This document shows, piece after piece, positions 1 to 9,477 of a stretch of DNA of 64,000 bases. The notes beneath the pieces are model-generated. The model did not search any database and was not told where the DNA came from. It was given only the letters and a program-made list of their open reading frames with translations. Within the stretch, counting starts at the first letter, position 1. Every line of letters starts with the position of its first letter. The stretch comes from an uncultured Prevotella sp. Lineage in GTDB: Bacteria > Bacteroidota > Bacteroidia > Bacteroidales > Bacteroidaceae. The translations under genes were made by a program, and so were the position numbers. Location of the stretch: NCBI GenBank assembly GCA_934219025.1, contig CAKQDG010000002.1, positions 1 through 64,000 of the forward strand, read 5' to 3'.

Positions 1-60
1 GTTTGCTGATGCGAAAATCATGCAAAACAGCAATGTAAATAGTAATTGTATCTTTTTCAT
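1..60 (-). CDS. N-terminus of a secreted protein (partial, runs off the left edge)
   Basis: An ATG on the minus strand at position 60 opens a frame that stays open to the window edge, giving 20 residues. They form a signal peptide: MKK, then a hydrophobic stretch (LLFTLLFCMIFA) and a small-residue end (ASAN). The gene lies 14 bp downstream of the stop codon of the next minus-strand gene, so the two probably share a transcript. Nothing of the mature protein is visible and no function can be given. Confidence 0.6.
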   Translation of the reverse strand, partial: MKKIQLLFTLLFCMIFASAN

Positions 61-74
61 TTCAGCATTACGAT

Positions 75-518
75 TTAACGTTTAACAAATTTGACAATCT
101 GATTGCCGGCTTTCAGAATGTATACTCCGCCGTTCAGATTGTTGATATCCAACTGTGTTGCCTCAGCTTGAGCGCGTGTTGCAGCCACTTTCTTTCCGGA
201 TATGTCGTAAACAGCAACAGGTGTACCTGCAGCGAGCCCGGCAATGTTCAGTTGGCCGTCTACTATTCCGTTGAGGGTAAAAGTTGAAACACTGTTGATT
301 CCACTTGCACCGGAGAAATCAATCTGTACGTCGTTCATTGGATACGACTCCTCTGAACCATTGAAATGGAGCACTACGTTGTCTCCACTGAAGGTAATTT
401 GAGAAACAACTTTCTCAACTTTCTGACCGTTGATGGTCAATGTCTGCTGCACATCAGCCTGTGCTATTCCGCACAATGCCATAATGAACAAAGCAGCCAT
501 AAAAAACCTTTTCTTCAT
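75..518 (-). CDS. Small secreted protein with a C-terminal sorting-domain-like region
   Basis: A 147-residue protein. Residues 1-21 are a signal peptide (KKRFFMAALFIMALCGIAQA). The middle is a short beta-rich segment. The last 70 residues resemble the type A C-terminal sorting domain used by the Bacteroidetes type IX secretion system: VAVYDISGKKV, then LNNGGVY-like turns (LNGGVYILKAG) and a basic end (KFVKR). In that family the domain directs passage over the outer membrane. It is unusual that almost nothing precedes the domain, so this could be a small carrier protein or the remnant of a larger cargo. A promoter lies at 656-663 and a second secreted protein gene follows 14 bp downstream. Confidence 0.7.
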   Translation of the reverse strand: MKKRFFMAALFIMALCGIAQADVQQTLTINGQKVEKVVSQITFSGDNVVLHFNGSEESYPMNDVQIDFSGASGINSVSTFTLNGIVDGQLNIAGLAAGTPVAVYDISGKKVAATRAQAEATQLDINNLNGGVYILKAGNQIVKFVKR

Positions 519-655
519 TGTCTTTTTGATTGTTAAAGATTAGTATTTTATTATGTTATATTCAGAAATAATTCATCAAGAAAATACGTATATCAACGTA
601 ATAAATGATTCAAGTTAGTAGACTGTTTTCACTTTTCTATTGAATTTCTTGAGTG

Positions 656-663
656 CAAAGTTA
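656..663 (-). promoter_or_regulatory. Putative Bacteroidetes promoter (-7 box) for the small secreted protein gene
   Basis: Read on the minus strand, this is TAACTTTG, a match to the TAnnTTTG -7 box. The -33 region about 20 bp upstream is A/T rich with only a weak TTTG-like match. It implies a leader of roughly 130 nt before the start codon at 518. Apart from this and the fucI terminator, the 340-bp gap from 519 to 858 shows nothing coding. Confidence 0.45.
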
Positions 664-783
664 TATAAAATATGAGAAAGTGAAAATTTTATATTATAAA
701 AAATTCCGAAAACGTTTGTAGAAGTGTGTTGTTACACCTTGTAAGGGGGAAAGAAAAATACGACATGTTGATTATACATACAA

Positions 784-829
784 GAAAAAACGCAAGACCA
801 AAAGGAGAATATATCCCGATGGTCTTGCG
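784..829 (-). terminator. Intrinsic terminator downstream of fucI
   Basis: A perfect 10-bp stem (CGCAAGACCA at 791-800 and TGGTCTTGCG at 820-829) is followed, on the minus strand, by a T tract (plus-strand A run 785-790). It lies 30 bp past the fucI stop codon. Confidence 0.8.
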
Positions 830-858
830 CATAATATGCGGTATTTTAAATTACACCA

Positions 859-2637
859 TTATTTATATAAAGCTCCGAAATTCTTGCAAGCACGGAAGTC
901 GGCACCTTCTTTATCCATACCGAAAGAGTTCCAAACAGCCGGACGGAAAATCTTTTCATCCTCAACATTGTGCATGCAAACCGGTATGCGAAGCATAGAA
1001 GCAAGCGTTATGAGGTCAGCTCCAATATGTCCATAGCATATTGCTCCATGGTTAGCGCCCCAGTTGTTCATCACCGAGTAAACATCTTTAAAGGCTGGTT
1101 TGTCGGCAGACAGACGTGGTGCGAACCATGTTGTAGGCCAAGTCGGGTCTGTGCGCTTGTCGATGATTCTGTGTATCTCCGGATCAATGTCCACTGTCCA
1201 TCCTTCAGCAAGTTGCAACACTGGTCCCTGTCCTTTTATAATATTAAGACGCGCCATTGTAACAGGCATGCCACCCTTTGTGAGGAAGTTTGACGAGAAG
1301 CCGCCACCACGGAAATAATCCCTGTTTGCCGGATACCATGTAGTGGCTTTCAGACAGTCTGCAACATTTTCTTCTGTCATTTCCCATGGCTGTTTCATCA
1401 CAGGATTTCCCTGAGCATCAGTAGACTGCCCCGTTCCGTCGAGTGTTGTCGCTCCAGAGTTTATAAGATGAATTATACCGTTGGCTGCCCTGCCTGTAAG
1501 CTCTTTTCCGCTTACACGCTTCACTGCCTCTGGGCTCCAATAGGTTCTCACGTCAGAGAATATCGCTGCACGGTTAGTCAAAAGATGTTCAAGAAGCATT
1601 GTGAGTCCGTTGCACGTATCATTTTCTGTTGCAAAAACGATAGACTCACGTATGCCGTTCCAGTCAAACGAAGTATTCAGGATTGCCTCGGCAAAATCCC
1701 CGTTCGGTTTATAGTCAGTCCACTGGCGTTGTCCCTGGAAGCCGCCGGCAATAGCGTTATGTCCCAAAGCCTCTTCGTAATATCCCGCCTCATGGAGCTT
1801 TTCGTTTCCTTTCATCAAGTCGCGGAATATCATTGCCATCTTTGTAACAAATTCCCAGTCCTCGTCTTTTCCTTTGCGGTCTTTCTTTTTCTCCGGACGG
1901 TTGCCGATATCCTCACCTTCGTTTGGCACACAGTTGGCACGCACCCACTTGATAGCCTTTTCGTATTCTGCCTTGTCGTAAATTTCAAGGTCGATACGTC
2001 GAAGAATCTCTGTCATATCCACTTGTTCTGCTCTGATACCGAGATATTCCTGCATAAAGTCGGCATTGGCAATACTTCCGGCAATACCCATCGCTACGTT
2101 TCCTATAGAGAGATAGGATTTGCCGCGCATAGTGGCAACGGCCTGTGCACATCGTGCCCAACGCAATATTTTTTCTTTTACATCTTCAGGAATGGAATTA
2201 TCTTCAAGGTCTTGCACATCGTGGCCGTAGATACCGAAAGCCGGCAATCCCTTTTGGGCATGTGCGGCGAGAACGGCAGCAAGATAAACGGCACCGGGAC
2301 GTTCTGTTCCGTTAAATCCCCATACAGCCTTTGGATATGTAGGATTCATGTCCATTGTTTCCGAACCGTAACACCAGCATGGCGTAACGGAAATTGTGGC
2401 TCCTACACCAAGGCTCTCGAATTTTTCTGCGCAACGTGCAGCCTCGGCAACCCGGCCTATTGTGGTATCAGCAATGACACACTCCACAGGAGAGCCGTCG
2501 CCATTTTTCAGATTTCCGGTTATCAACTCGGCAACAGACTTTGCCATTGTCATGGTCTTCTCTTCAAGACTCTCGCGTATTCCGCCCTGACGTGCATCAA
2601 TAATCGGGCGAATACCAATTTTGGGATAGTTCTTCAT
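859..2637 (-). CDS. fucI: L-fucose isomerase
   Basis: A 592-residue protein, the usual length for this family (E. coli FucI has 591). It interconverts L-fucose and L-fuculose, the first step of fucose breakdown in the cytoplasm, and also acts on D-arabinose. The start reads [19 protein letters not shown], typical of the family. Likely Mn2+ ligands by comparison with E. coli are the Glu in [10 protein letters not shown], the Asp in FSDVRTYW and the His in [14 protein letters not shown] near the C-terminus. No fuculokinase, aldolase or permease lies next to it, so the rest of the pathway must be elsewhere. It ends at its own terminator (784-829) and is probably transcribed alone. Host mucin glycans are the likely source of the sugar (inference). 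Confidence 0.95.
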   Translation of the reverse strand: MKNYPKIGIRPIIDARQGGIRESLEEKTMTMAKSVAELITGNLKNGDGSPVECVIADTTIGRVAEAARCAEKFESLGVGATISVTPCWCYGSETMDMNPTYPKAVWGFNGTERPGAVYLAAVLAAHAQKGLPAFGIYGHDVQDLEDNSIPEDVKEKILRWARCAQAVATMRGKSYLSIGNVAMGIAGSIANADFMQEYLGIRAEQVDMTEILRRIDLEIYDKAEYEKAIKWVRANCVPNEGEDIGNRPEKKKDRKGKDEDWEFVTKMAMIFRDLMKGNEKLHEAGYYEEALGHNAIAGGFQGQRQWTDYKPNGDFAEAILNTSFDWNGIRESIVFATENDTCNGLTMLLEHLLTNRAAIFSDVRTYWSPEAVKRVSGKELTGRAANGIIHLINSGATTLDGTGQSTDAQGNPVMKQPWEMTEENVADCLKATTWYPANRDYFRGGGFSSNFLTKGGMPVTMARLNIIKGQGPVLQLAEGWTVDIDPEIHRIIDKRTDPTWPTTWFAPRLSADKPAFKDVYSVMNNWGANHGAICYGHIGADLITLASMLRIPVCMHNVEDEKIFRPAVWNSFGMDKEGADFRACKNFGALYK

Positions 2638-2779
2638 ATTATTTATTTGATAGATTAATTTATGTAAGGACTGAAAGAAAATATATTTGTAATTTCGCCC
2701 TGTGTTAATTATGGTTAATCAAACAAGGTCAAAACCTATTAGGCAAGGGTTATATTCTGAACTTTCTCAGGAAATGTAG

Positions 2780-4276
2780 TTACCTGCTCGTCATAAATCC
2801 CTCAAGGTTTTCATATTTGTGTTTCATCATGCGCTTGTAGATATTGTTTATCCACAATTTATGAGTACAGACAAACAGGATGCCGACAAATAAAATGAAT
2901 ACATATGACAAGGTGTCGCTCATTACAGCCTGAAGCACAGACAACAGCACTACGGGCATGAACAGCGCCACCATCTCCACTATAATCTGGATATAGTTTG
3001 TTTCCATACCGTTTCTGCGTGTCATCTTGGTGTTCAGAGGAATTGTCACCTTGTTTTTTACTGCCAGCTGCATCAGCATACAAAACATCGGACCTGCTGT
3101 GAATGTCATCATCGAGAGTAAAAGCAGAAAGGAATATTTGCCCGAAAACACCGTGGGCAGCATCAAGACGAGTGGCAACAGGAGCATAAAGGAATAGAAG
3201 TAATATTTCGCTTCCAGAAGACTGCGGATATTCTGTTTATGAACCAACAGACATTCTATATAATTACCCTCCGGACTCATTATCCTGACAAGATTTATAC
3301 TCATAAGGGTGAATGGATAAAGAGACCAGAACTTGGTGGAGAATCCGTCGTCGTAGATATCCGTGAAGGAATCCAACAGACTTATCACGACAATAAAGAT
3401 TGTTGAAAAGACAAAGGTCTGGCGAGTATTCTTGTTGCGAAGCATGCATTTCATTTCTATCTTGAGATACTCACCCACCTGGTTGAACCTGTCGAGAAAC
3501 GAGAAAGAGGAAATATGGTTTAACTTTATGTCTTTTTCCATACGGGTTTCGCGTCCGATATATTTGTTTTGCAACAGGCGATTTGCCCAAAACATAAAAA
3601 TGAGCCATGCAGCAACAACGACATACAGGGCTGGATTTAAATCGGATGCCCAAGAGCCGAAGGTGCTGTAGAATCTGAAATGCGTTGCAAAGCCATCAAA
3701 GAATACCGGAGAAAGCATTGCGGCATAAAATGCTATTGGAAGCAAGAACCAGTATATCTTGTCGCTGAACAGTGTGCGGCAAAACATATACACAAGACTG
3801 TTGCAAACAAAAATGAGTTGCACGCTGACGACAAAAGAAAGTGCAGAAAGGAAACCTGCACTGAACACTATTGTCATTATTGCATACGGAACTGTAAGGA
3901 AAAACCAAATAAGATTGTTGGGCGAAACGATGCTTGACAATATAAAGCAGTCCACGCAATCATATCTGCTCAGTGGAAGCAGCAAATAGGGCTTTACCAT
4001 TTGGGCGGGCGTGCGCTGCGAAAGTATACGCACGAAGAAATCCAATATCAAGAGAAACGGAAGTATGCCATAAAACATCTGGCATGCAGTAAGCTCCTTG
4101 ACAGAGAATGATATGAACGACAGCATTACGGATATAAACATCAGATATATGGCGACCATGGACACGGCTATGAAAATCAACACCTTTGCCACACGGTTTG
4201 TATCGTAGAGCACGCTGCGCTGTTCTGCAAGTTTCACATGGGAACGCAAGGTCTTGTATATCTGAAATTTATTCAT
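2780..4276 (-). CDS. DUF5687 family polytopic membrane protein (ABC-2 permease-like)
   Basis: A 498-residue integral membrane protein with about ten to twelve hydrophobic segments in two blocks (roughly residues 30-235 and 285-480), separated by a hydrophilic loop that contains ETRMEKDIKLNHISSFSF. It matches the DUF5687 family of Bacteroidetes, whose members often sit beside an ABC ATPase gene and are thought to be permease subunits. No ATPase gene is adjacent here, so the partner is unknown. It is the third gene after ftsK and lolA on the same strand, 65 bp past the lolA stop, and could be cotranscribed. The function is not established. Confidence 0.75.
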   Translation of the reverse strand: MNKFQIYKTLRSHVKLAEQRSVLYDTNRVAKVLIFIAVSMVAIYLMFISVMLSFISFSVKELTACQMFYGILPFLLILDFFVRILSQRTPAQMVKPYLLLPLSRYDCVDCFILSSIVSPNNLIWFFLTVPYAIMTIVFSAGFLSALSFVVSVQLIFVCNSLVYMFCRTLFSDKIYWFLLPIAFYAAMLSPVFFDGFATHFRFYSTFGSWASDLNPALYVVVAAWLIFMFWANRLLQNKYIGRETRMEKDIKLNHISSFSFLDRFNQVGEYLKIEMKCMLRNKNTRQTFVFSTIFIVVISLLDSFTDIYDDGFSTKFWSLYPFTLMSINLVRIMSPEGNYIECLLVHKQNIRSLLEAKYYFYSFMLLLPLVLMLPTVFSGKYSFLLLLSMMTFTAGPMFCMLMQLAVKNKVTIPLNTKMTRRNGMETNYIQIIVEMVALFMPVVLLSVLQAVMSDTLSYVFILFVGILFVCTHKLWINNIYKRMMKHKYENLEGFMTSR

Positions 4277-4341
4277 ACACGTAGCAATTAATCATATAAC
4301 ACTTACAAGGAGACTGTGAATAAGATTTGATTTATACAAAA

Positions 4342-4941
4342 CTATCTCAAATCAATAATCTCGGCATTGGGGTATTCACGACTGTTGAAACGGAATTGGG
4401 AATCCGACAAACTGACTTTACGGAAATTGGAAACCTTTATTGTTGTCCATCCGCTGGACTGGCGCATCTTCACCTGTTCCAGCTGATAGCTGCCATTCAC
4501 CGTAACATACATTTCCTTTATTGAGCGCGACTTATTTGCAGCCACAAGGTGAACGGTCCATCCCCTACCCGACTTTTTCGAACTCAACGAATAGCCACTC
4601 TTATATATATTTATAAACTTGTAGGGATTCATGGCTTGCTGCTGTGCTTCAGAAGGATTGCTCACATTCACTTCCTGAGTTTTCTTCATGTAAGTCCACT
4701 GGGTTTTTCCGTCATACCATATAATAGAAGCGGGTGTGTATGCATTAAACTTATTTCCCTTGACAGCAATACTGCCGCTGGCATTTCCGTATTTACCCGA
4801 CATGACGAAATTTGCCTTGACACCGCCTTTGCCACTTAATGCCGAAGCTGTTCTGTCAAGAATCTGACGCGCAGTCTGGGCAAACGCTCCTGCTATGAAG
4901 AATACGCAGACTACTAATAAAGATAAGAGACGCTTATACAT
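4342..4941 (-). CDS. lolA: LolA-like outer-membrane lipoprotein carrier protein
   Basis: A 199-residue periplasmic protein with a signal peptide (YKRLLSLLVVCVFFIAGAFA, cleaved before QTARQ). The mature part has the LolA pattern: ARQILDRTASALSGKGGVKA, then an unclosed beta-barrel with the strand IIWYDGKTQWTYMKKTQEV and PSEAQQQAMNPYKFINIYKS. LolA chaperones lipoproteins across the periplasm from LolCDE. It lies 49 bp after ftsK, an arrangement common in Bacteroidetes. With several lipoproteins encoded in the same window, a general carrier role fits. Paralogues of LolA exist in this phylum, so this may not be the only one. Confidence 0.85.
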   Translation of the reverse strand: MYKRLLSLLVVCVFFIAGAFAQTARQILDRTASALSGKGGVKANFVMSGKYGNASGSIAVKGNKFNAYTPASIIWYDGKTQWTYMKKTQEVNVSNPSEAQQQAMNPYKFINIYKSGYSLSSKKSGRGWTVHLVAANKSRSIKEMYVTVNGSYQLEQVKMRQSSGWTTIKVSNFRKVSLSDSQFRFNSREYPNAEIIDLR

Positions 4942-4990
4942 AACCTTATAAATTTTTAAAACAATTATAATTCTGAATTTAACAATGTGC

Positions 4991-7450
4991 TTACCCTCTC
5001 AGCTGTGCCAAGACATTTTCAAGAGAATTTTCGTCTTGAAGCATTACCTCGCGTGGTTTACTACCTTGTGCTGCACCTACGATGCCAGCTTTTTCGAGTT
5101 GGTCCATAAGTCGTCCGGCACGGTTGTAGCCTATAGAGAAACGACGCTGAATCATAGAGGTGCTGCCCTGCTGCGTTATCACGATGGCATGGGCTGCCTC
5201 TTCGAAAAGAGGATCGAGCGAACGGCTGTCAATTCCGCCACCGGAAACTTCCATACCGTCATCCGTGGCCGGCTCTGGCAACTCCATCGGTTCTATAGGT
5301 CCAGGCTGGGCAGCGATATATTCGTTTATGCGCTCCACTTCGGGTGTATCTACAAATGCACACTGCACACGAACAGGCTCGTTGCCACTAAGGAAGAGCA
5401 TATCTCCCCTACCTATAAGCTGATTGGCTCCAGGACGGTCAAGGATAGTGCGGGAGTCGATCATCGAACTAACTTTGAATGCCATTCTGCCAGGGAAGTT
5501 TGCCTTGATATTACCGGTAATGATTGATGTGGTAGGTCGCTGCGTTGCAATAACCATGTGTATGCCGACAGCACGCGCAAGCTGGGCAATACGTGCTATA
5601 GGCAACTCCACTTCTTTGCCCACCTGCATGATAAGGTCGCCAAACTCGTCTATCACTACAACGATATAAGGCATAAACTCATGACCGTCTGTCAAGCGCA
5701 ACTGGTGGTTGAGGTATTTCTTGTTATATTCCTTTATATTGCGCGCTCCGGCAAGTTTCAGCATATCATAGCGCGTGTCCATAAGTTTGCACAAGCTGTT
5801 AAGCGTGCGCACAACTTTTGTTACATCTGTGATGATAGGCTCCTCGTCGCTGTCTGGCACCTTTGCCATAAAATGGTTTGCTATAGAAGCATAAATGCTG
5901 AACTCCACCTTCTTTGGGTCTATAAGAACAAGCTTCAGTTCGTTTGGATGCTTTTTGTAGAGCAAGGAAGTGATGATGGCATTCAAACCTACAGATTTTC
6001 CCTGACCGGTGGCTCCGGCTACGAGGAGATGGGGAATCTTGGCAAGATCAACCATAAACACTTCGTTTGTGATTGTCTTTCCAAGTGCTATAGGCAACTC
6101 AAACGTGGATTTCTGGAATTTCTCCGAATTGAGGATGCTCTCCATTGAAACGATGTTTGCCTTTGCATTAGGAACCTCAATTCCTATAGTGCCTTTACCC
6201 GGAATAGGAGCAATAATACGCACACCGACAGCCTTCAGGCTGAGAGCGATATCATCTTCAAGATTTCTGATTTTTGAAATCTTCACTCCTTCGGCAGGTG
6301 TGATTTCATAAAGCGTTATGGTTGGACCAACCGTTGCCGATATGGTTTTTATCTGTACGCCAAAGCTGTTCAGCACCTCAACGATACGATTCTTGTTGGC
6401 AGTCTGCTCCTTCATATCTATATACGGCTCGTCATCGTCATCGTATTTCTTCAGAAGGCTCAATGTAGGATATTTATAATTCACCCAAGGTTCCTTGGGA
6501 TTTATCGGAGTGTTCAGATCGTTGTCTGAAGCCACCACCTCACTGCCTGCTTCATCTTCCTTGGTAGCTTTTGTTACAACAAATCCCGGATCGGCAGCTA
6601 CATGTGGCGTATTGTCCTTCTCGGCTTTTGGCTCTTCACCATTTATTTCTTCCACATTCGGTGTCATTTCTATTACCGGCGATGCTCCCTCAGGGAAATC
6701 CACGGTTTGCTTCACAGGGTTCTCGAATGTAGCAGGGTTTTCTTCTGCAGCGTTGTCAAGAGGCTGAACTGTGCCGGATTCATTACGGGCACTATTGTTT
6801 GTAACATAGAATCCCACCCTGTTTGTTATAATGCTCACCGGGTTGAGCACTTTTCTGATTACATTTATGGTTTCAGATGTAAGATACGTCAGGAACAATA
6901 TGGCAACAATTACGAGTATTGCCACCAGACCCGGCGTTCCAACTACATTTTCAAGCCATGTAGAGACGTATTCGCCATGGCCGCCACCGGGGTTATACAC
7001 TTCGTCGCCTACAAGAGGTGTGAGGAATTTGGCAGAAAAGACTGCACACCACACCATTACGACACTCAAGCAGAGGAAGCATTTAAGCAAATTTGCCTTG
7101 TATGCCTTTATCATCTTCAATCCTATGACACACAAGAACACAGGAACGATAAATGCTGAATAGCCAAAACATCTGGCTATGAAGAAATCTGAAAGCAGCG
7201 CCCCCATAGGACCGCACATATTCATAAATATGCGGTCTTTGTTGAATATATCACCGGAACGCATATCCATAACGAGACTCTGGTCTGCCGACGCCGTACT
7301 GAAATATGATATGAAGGCAATTATCATCCACACGGAAAATACAAAAAGCAAAATTCCGAAGATGAAATTAAACAAATCATTTTGAAGTATATTAAGTCCG
7401 ATAGTTTCTGCAAAGCTTGCAGTTTTTTTTGTATTTTTTTTCTTTGCCAT
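4991..7450 (-). CDS. ftsK: DNA translocase FtsK/SpoIIIE
   Basis: An 819-residue ATP-driven DNA pump that clears chromosome dimers and terminus DNA at the division septum. The N-terminus has about four membrane spans (residues 25-200), followed by an acidic linker (about 225-340) rich in Glu and Pro. The motor domain carries the Walker A motif GATGQGKSVGLN (about residues 476-487), the Walker B region VVVIDEFGDL (about 595), and ATQRPTTSIITGNIKANFPG. The last 75 residues form the winged-helix gamma domain (IQRRFSIGYNRAGRLMDQLE), which reads polar KOPS-type sites and activates XerCD. The length is normal for the phylum. It heads a minus-strand group with lolA. Confidence 0.97.
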   Translation of the reverse strand: MAKKKNTKKTASFAETIGLNILQNDLFNFIFGILLFVFSVWMIIAFISYFSTASADQSLVMDMRSGDIFNKDRIFMNMCGPMGALLSDFFIARCFGYSAFIVPVFLCVIGLKMIKAYKANLLKCFLCLSVVMVWCAVFSAKFLTPLVGDEVYNPGGGHGEYVSTWLENVVGTPGLVAILVIVAILFLTYLTSETINVIRKVLNPVSIITNRVGFYVTNNSARNESGTVQPLDNAAEENPATFENPVKQTVDFPEGASPVIEMTPNVEEINGEEPKAEKDNTPHVAADPGFVVTKATKEDEAGSEVVASDNDLNTPINPKEPWVNYKYPTLSLLKKYDDDDEPYIDMKEQTANKNRIVEVLNSFGVQIKTISATVGPTITLYEITPAEGVKISKIRNLEDDIALSLKAVGVRIIAPIPGKGTIGIEVPNAKANIVSMESILNSEKFQKSTFELPIALGKTITNEVFMVDLAKIPHLLVAGATGQGKSVGLNAIITSLLYKKHPNELKLVLIDPKKVEFSIYASIANHFMAKVPDSDEEPIITDVTKVVRTLNSLCKLMDTRYDMLKLAGARNIKEYNKKYLNHQLRLTDGHEFMPYIVVVIDEFGDLIMQVGKEVELPIARIAQLARAVGIHMVIATQRPTTSIITGNIKANFPGRMAFKVSSMIDSRTILDRPGANQLIGRGDMLFLSGNEPVRVQCAFVDTPEVERINEYIAAQPGPIEPMELPEPATDDGMEVSGGGIDSRSLDPLFEEAAHAIVITQQGSTSMIQRRFSIGYNRAGRLMDQLEKAGIVGAAQGSKPREVMLQDENSLENVLAQLRG

Positions 7451-7519
7451 TGTTTGTCTAAATTATTGAAATTGCATGATTATCAGTGCCAACATCTGTT
7501 CTTTTCGCTGAAATCCATG

Positions 7520-7538
7520 CAAAGTTAATGCAAAAGTA
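7520..7538 (-). promoter_or_regulatory. Putative ftsK promoter (two overlapping -7 candidates)
   Basis: On the minus strand, TACTTTTG (7531-7538) and TAACTTTG (7520-7527) both match TAnnTTTG, 70-88 bp before the ftsK start. The -33 element is weak for both. A divergent promoter for the exonuclease gene lies 45 bp away. Confidence 0.45.
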
Positions 7539-7581
7539 ACCGAAAAAAGTCAGAAAGACCAACAAACTCGTATTTTTTTTT

Positions 7582-7589
7582 TAATTTTG
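7582..7589 (+). promoter_or_regulatory. Putative promoter (-7 box) for the exonuclease-methyltransferase-tilS group
   Basis: TAATTTTG matches TAnnTTTG, directly after a T-rich tract. Transcription would begin near 7596, only about 13 nt before the ATG at 7609. This short leader argues for that ATG and against the TTG two codons upstream. Confidence 0.5.
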
Positions 7590-7608
7590 CATCCCGATTT
7601 TATTGACA

Positions 7609-8271
7609 ATGAAAAAAATTATATACAACAAGATTGACAAACGTGCCGTGGCAAGCATGGACAAAGTTCTGTTTGAAGGACGGATAATCGTCGTTACTAC
7701 AGAGCAGGAAGCCGACAAGGCTGTGGACTTTCTGCTTAGCCACGAAATATTGGGAATCGACACCGAAACAAGGCCTGCCTTCAAAAAGGGCAAACAGTAT
7801 AAAGTGGCATTGCTGCAGGTATCGACACATGACGTGTGTGTGCTCTTCAGACTTAACTACACGGGCATAACGCCATCTATCATAAAGCTTCTTGAAGACC
7901 GGAATGTGCCGAAGATTGGACTGTCGCTTCACGACGACATCATGTCCCTGCACAGAAGAACCGAATTTACGCCTGGCAATTTTATCGATCTGCAAAAGCA
8001 TGTTGGCGAGATTGGCGTGGAAGACCTCAGTCTGCAAAAGCTGTATGCAAATTTCTTCGGCAGAAAGATAAGTAAAGCACAAAGGCTGACGAACTGGGAG
8101 GCAGACATCCTGACCGAAAAGCAAAAGCAATATGCGGCCACCGATGCATGGGCATGTATCATGCTGTATGAAGAGTTGCAGAAGCTTGAAGAAACCGGCA
8201 ACTACGAATTGATAAAGATTGCAGAACAAGACACTGAAATAAAACATAAGGAAGAATCAAGCAATGTATAA
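7609..8271 (+). CDS. RNase D-like 3'-5' exonuclease domain protein
   Basis: A 220-residue single-domain protein of the DEDDy exonuclease superfamily. Visible catalytic motifs are GIDTETRP (Exo I, Asp and Glu), IGLSLHDDIM (Exo II region) and YAATDAWACIMLY (Exo III, Tyr four residues before Asp). It lacks the HRDC domain of true RNase D, so it could act on RNA or DNA 3' ends. The frame also permits a TTG start at 7603, but the ATG at 7609 is preferred. It overlaps the next gene by 8 bp, which indicates translational coupling with the rRNA methyltransferase. Confidence 0.85.
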   Translation: MKKIIYNKIDKRAVASMDKVLFEGRIIVVTTEQEADKAVDFLLSHEILGIDTETRPAFKKGKQYKVALLQVSTHDVCVLFRLNYTGITPSIIKLLEDRNVPKIGLSLHDDIMSLHRRTEFTPGNFIDLQKHVGEIGVEDLSLQKLYANFFGRKISKAQRLTNWEADILTEKQKQYAATDAWACIMLYEELQKLEETGNYELIKIAEQDTEIKHKEESSNV

Positions 8272-9445
8272 GAATATTTTTCTGAAAAGGGGGAAAGAGG
8301 AAAGTCTGAAAAGATTTCATCCATGGGTTTTCTCCGGCGCCATTGCAAAAATGGACGAGGGAATTGAAGACGGCGACACCGTTAGAGTTATAACTTCAAA
8401 CAACGACTTCATCGCCGTAGGCCACTATCAGATTGGCAGCATCGCAGTAAGGGTGCTGTCGTTTGAAGACATTGAGATAAACAGTTCTTTTTGGGAAGAG
8501 CGACTGAATGAAGCTCTCAAAATGAGAATCGCCATAGGTATTGCCGACAATCCCGAGAACAACACATTCAGACTTGTTCATGGCGAAGGCGACAACTTGC
8601 CGGGGCTTGTGATAGACTGCTACGGAAAGACTGCCGTGATGCAGGCACACAGCGTTGGCATGCACATACACCGAAAGGAAATCGCCGACACTCTCGTGAA
8701 AATATCGAAAGGAAGAATCGAAAACGTTTTCTATAAAAGTGAAACGACCTTGCCATACAAGGCTGACCTGGGACAAGAAAACGGATTCATTGTAGGCGGA
8801 AGCGCTGACAACACAGCGGTGGAAAACGGACTGAAATTCCATGTGGACTGGCTGAAGGGACAAAAAACAGGTTTCTTCGTGGACCAGCGCGAAAACAGAA
8901 GTCTGCTTGAAAAGTATTCTAAGGGGAAGAATGTTCTGAATATGTTCTGCTACACCGGCGGCTTCTCGTTTTATGCCATGCGGGGCGGCGCTAACCTGGT
9001 ACATTCCGTTGACAGCAGCGCAAAGGCAATAGAACTGACCAATGCCAACGTGGGACTGAATTTCCCCGGAGACGAACGCCACCAGGCATTCTGTGAAGAT
9101 GCATTCAAATTCCTCGACAACGCCAAAGATTTCTACGACCTCATTATTCTCGACCCACCGGCGTTTGCAAAGCACCGCGCTGCGCTACACAACGCGCTGA
9201 AAGGCTACACACGACTCAACGTCAAAGCTTTTGAAAGGATTAAACACGGCGGAATACTCTTCACGTTCAGCTGTTCGCAGGTTGTAACAAAAGACAATTT
9301 CCGCAATGCCGTATTCACTGCTGCGGCAATATCCGGAAGAAAAGTAAGGATATTACACCAACTGCACCAGCCTGCCGACCACCCTATCAACATTTACCAT
9401 CCAGAGGGTGAATACCTGAAAGGACTGGTTCTTTATGTTGAATAA
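8264..9445 (+). CDS. rlmI: Class I SAM-dependent rRNA cytosine-C5 methyltransferase (RlmI-like)
   Basis: A 393-residue protein with the layout of RlmI, which methylates 23S rRNA cytosine in E. coli. An N-terminal PUA domain (residues 1-75; KRFHPWVFSGAI, GDTVRVIT) binds RNA. The Rossmann methyltransferase domain has the SAM-binding motif NMFCYTGGFS (about residues 224-233) with an acidic end to the next strand (VDSSAKA), the motif LDPPAFAK (about 295) and the catalytic FSCSQ region near residue 335. The start overlaps the exonuclease gene by 8 bp. The exact target cytosine cannot be read from sequence. Confidence 0.9.
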   Translation: MYKNIFLKRGKEESLKRFHPWVFSGAIAKMDEGIEDGDTVRVITSNNDFIAVGHYQIGSIAVRVLSFEDIEINSSFWEERLNEALKMRIAIGIADNPENNTFRLVHGEGDNLPGLVIDCYGKTAVMQAHSVGMHIHRKEIADTLVKISKGRIENVFYKSETTLPYKADLGQENGFIVGGSADNTAVENGLKFHVDWLKGQKTGFFVDQRENRSLLEKYSKGKNVLNMFCYTGGFSFYAMRGGANLVHSVDSSAKAIELTNANVGLNFPGDERHQAFCEDAFKFLDNAKDFYDLIILDPPAFAKHRAALHNALKGYTRLNVKAFERIKHGGILFTFSCSQVVTKDNFRNAVFTAAAISGRKVRILHQLHQPADHPINIYHPEGEYLKGLVLYVE

Positions 9446-9477
9446 TCCGAGATAAAGCATAAATAATAAAATAGGCA

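Noticed and set aside
1468-2658. 396-codon plus-strand frame opposite fucI
   Set aside because: It is antisense to a clear L-fucose isomerase gene and encodes a Cys/His-rich sequence with no family character.
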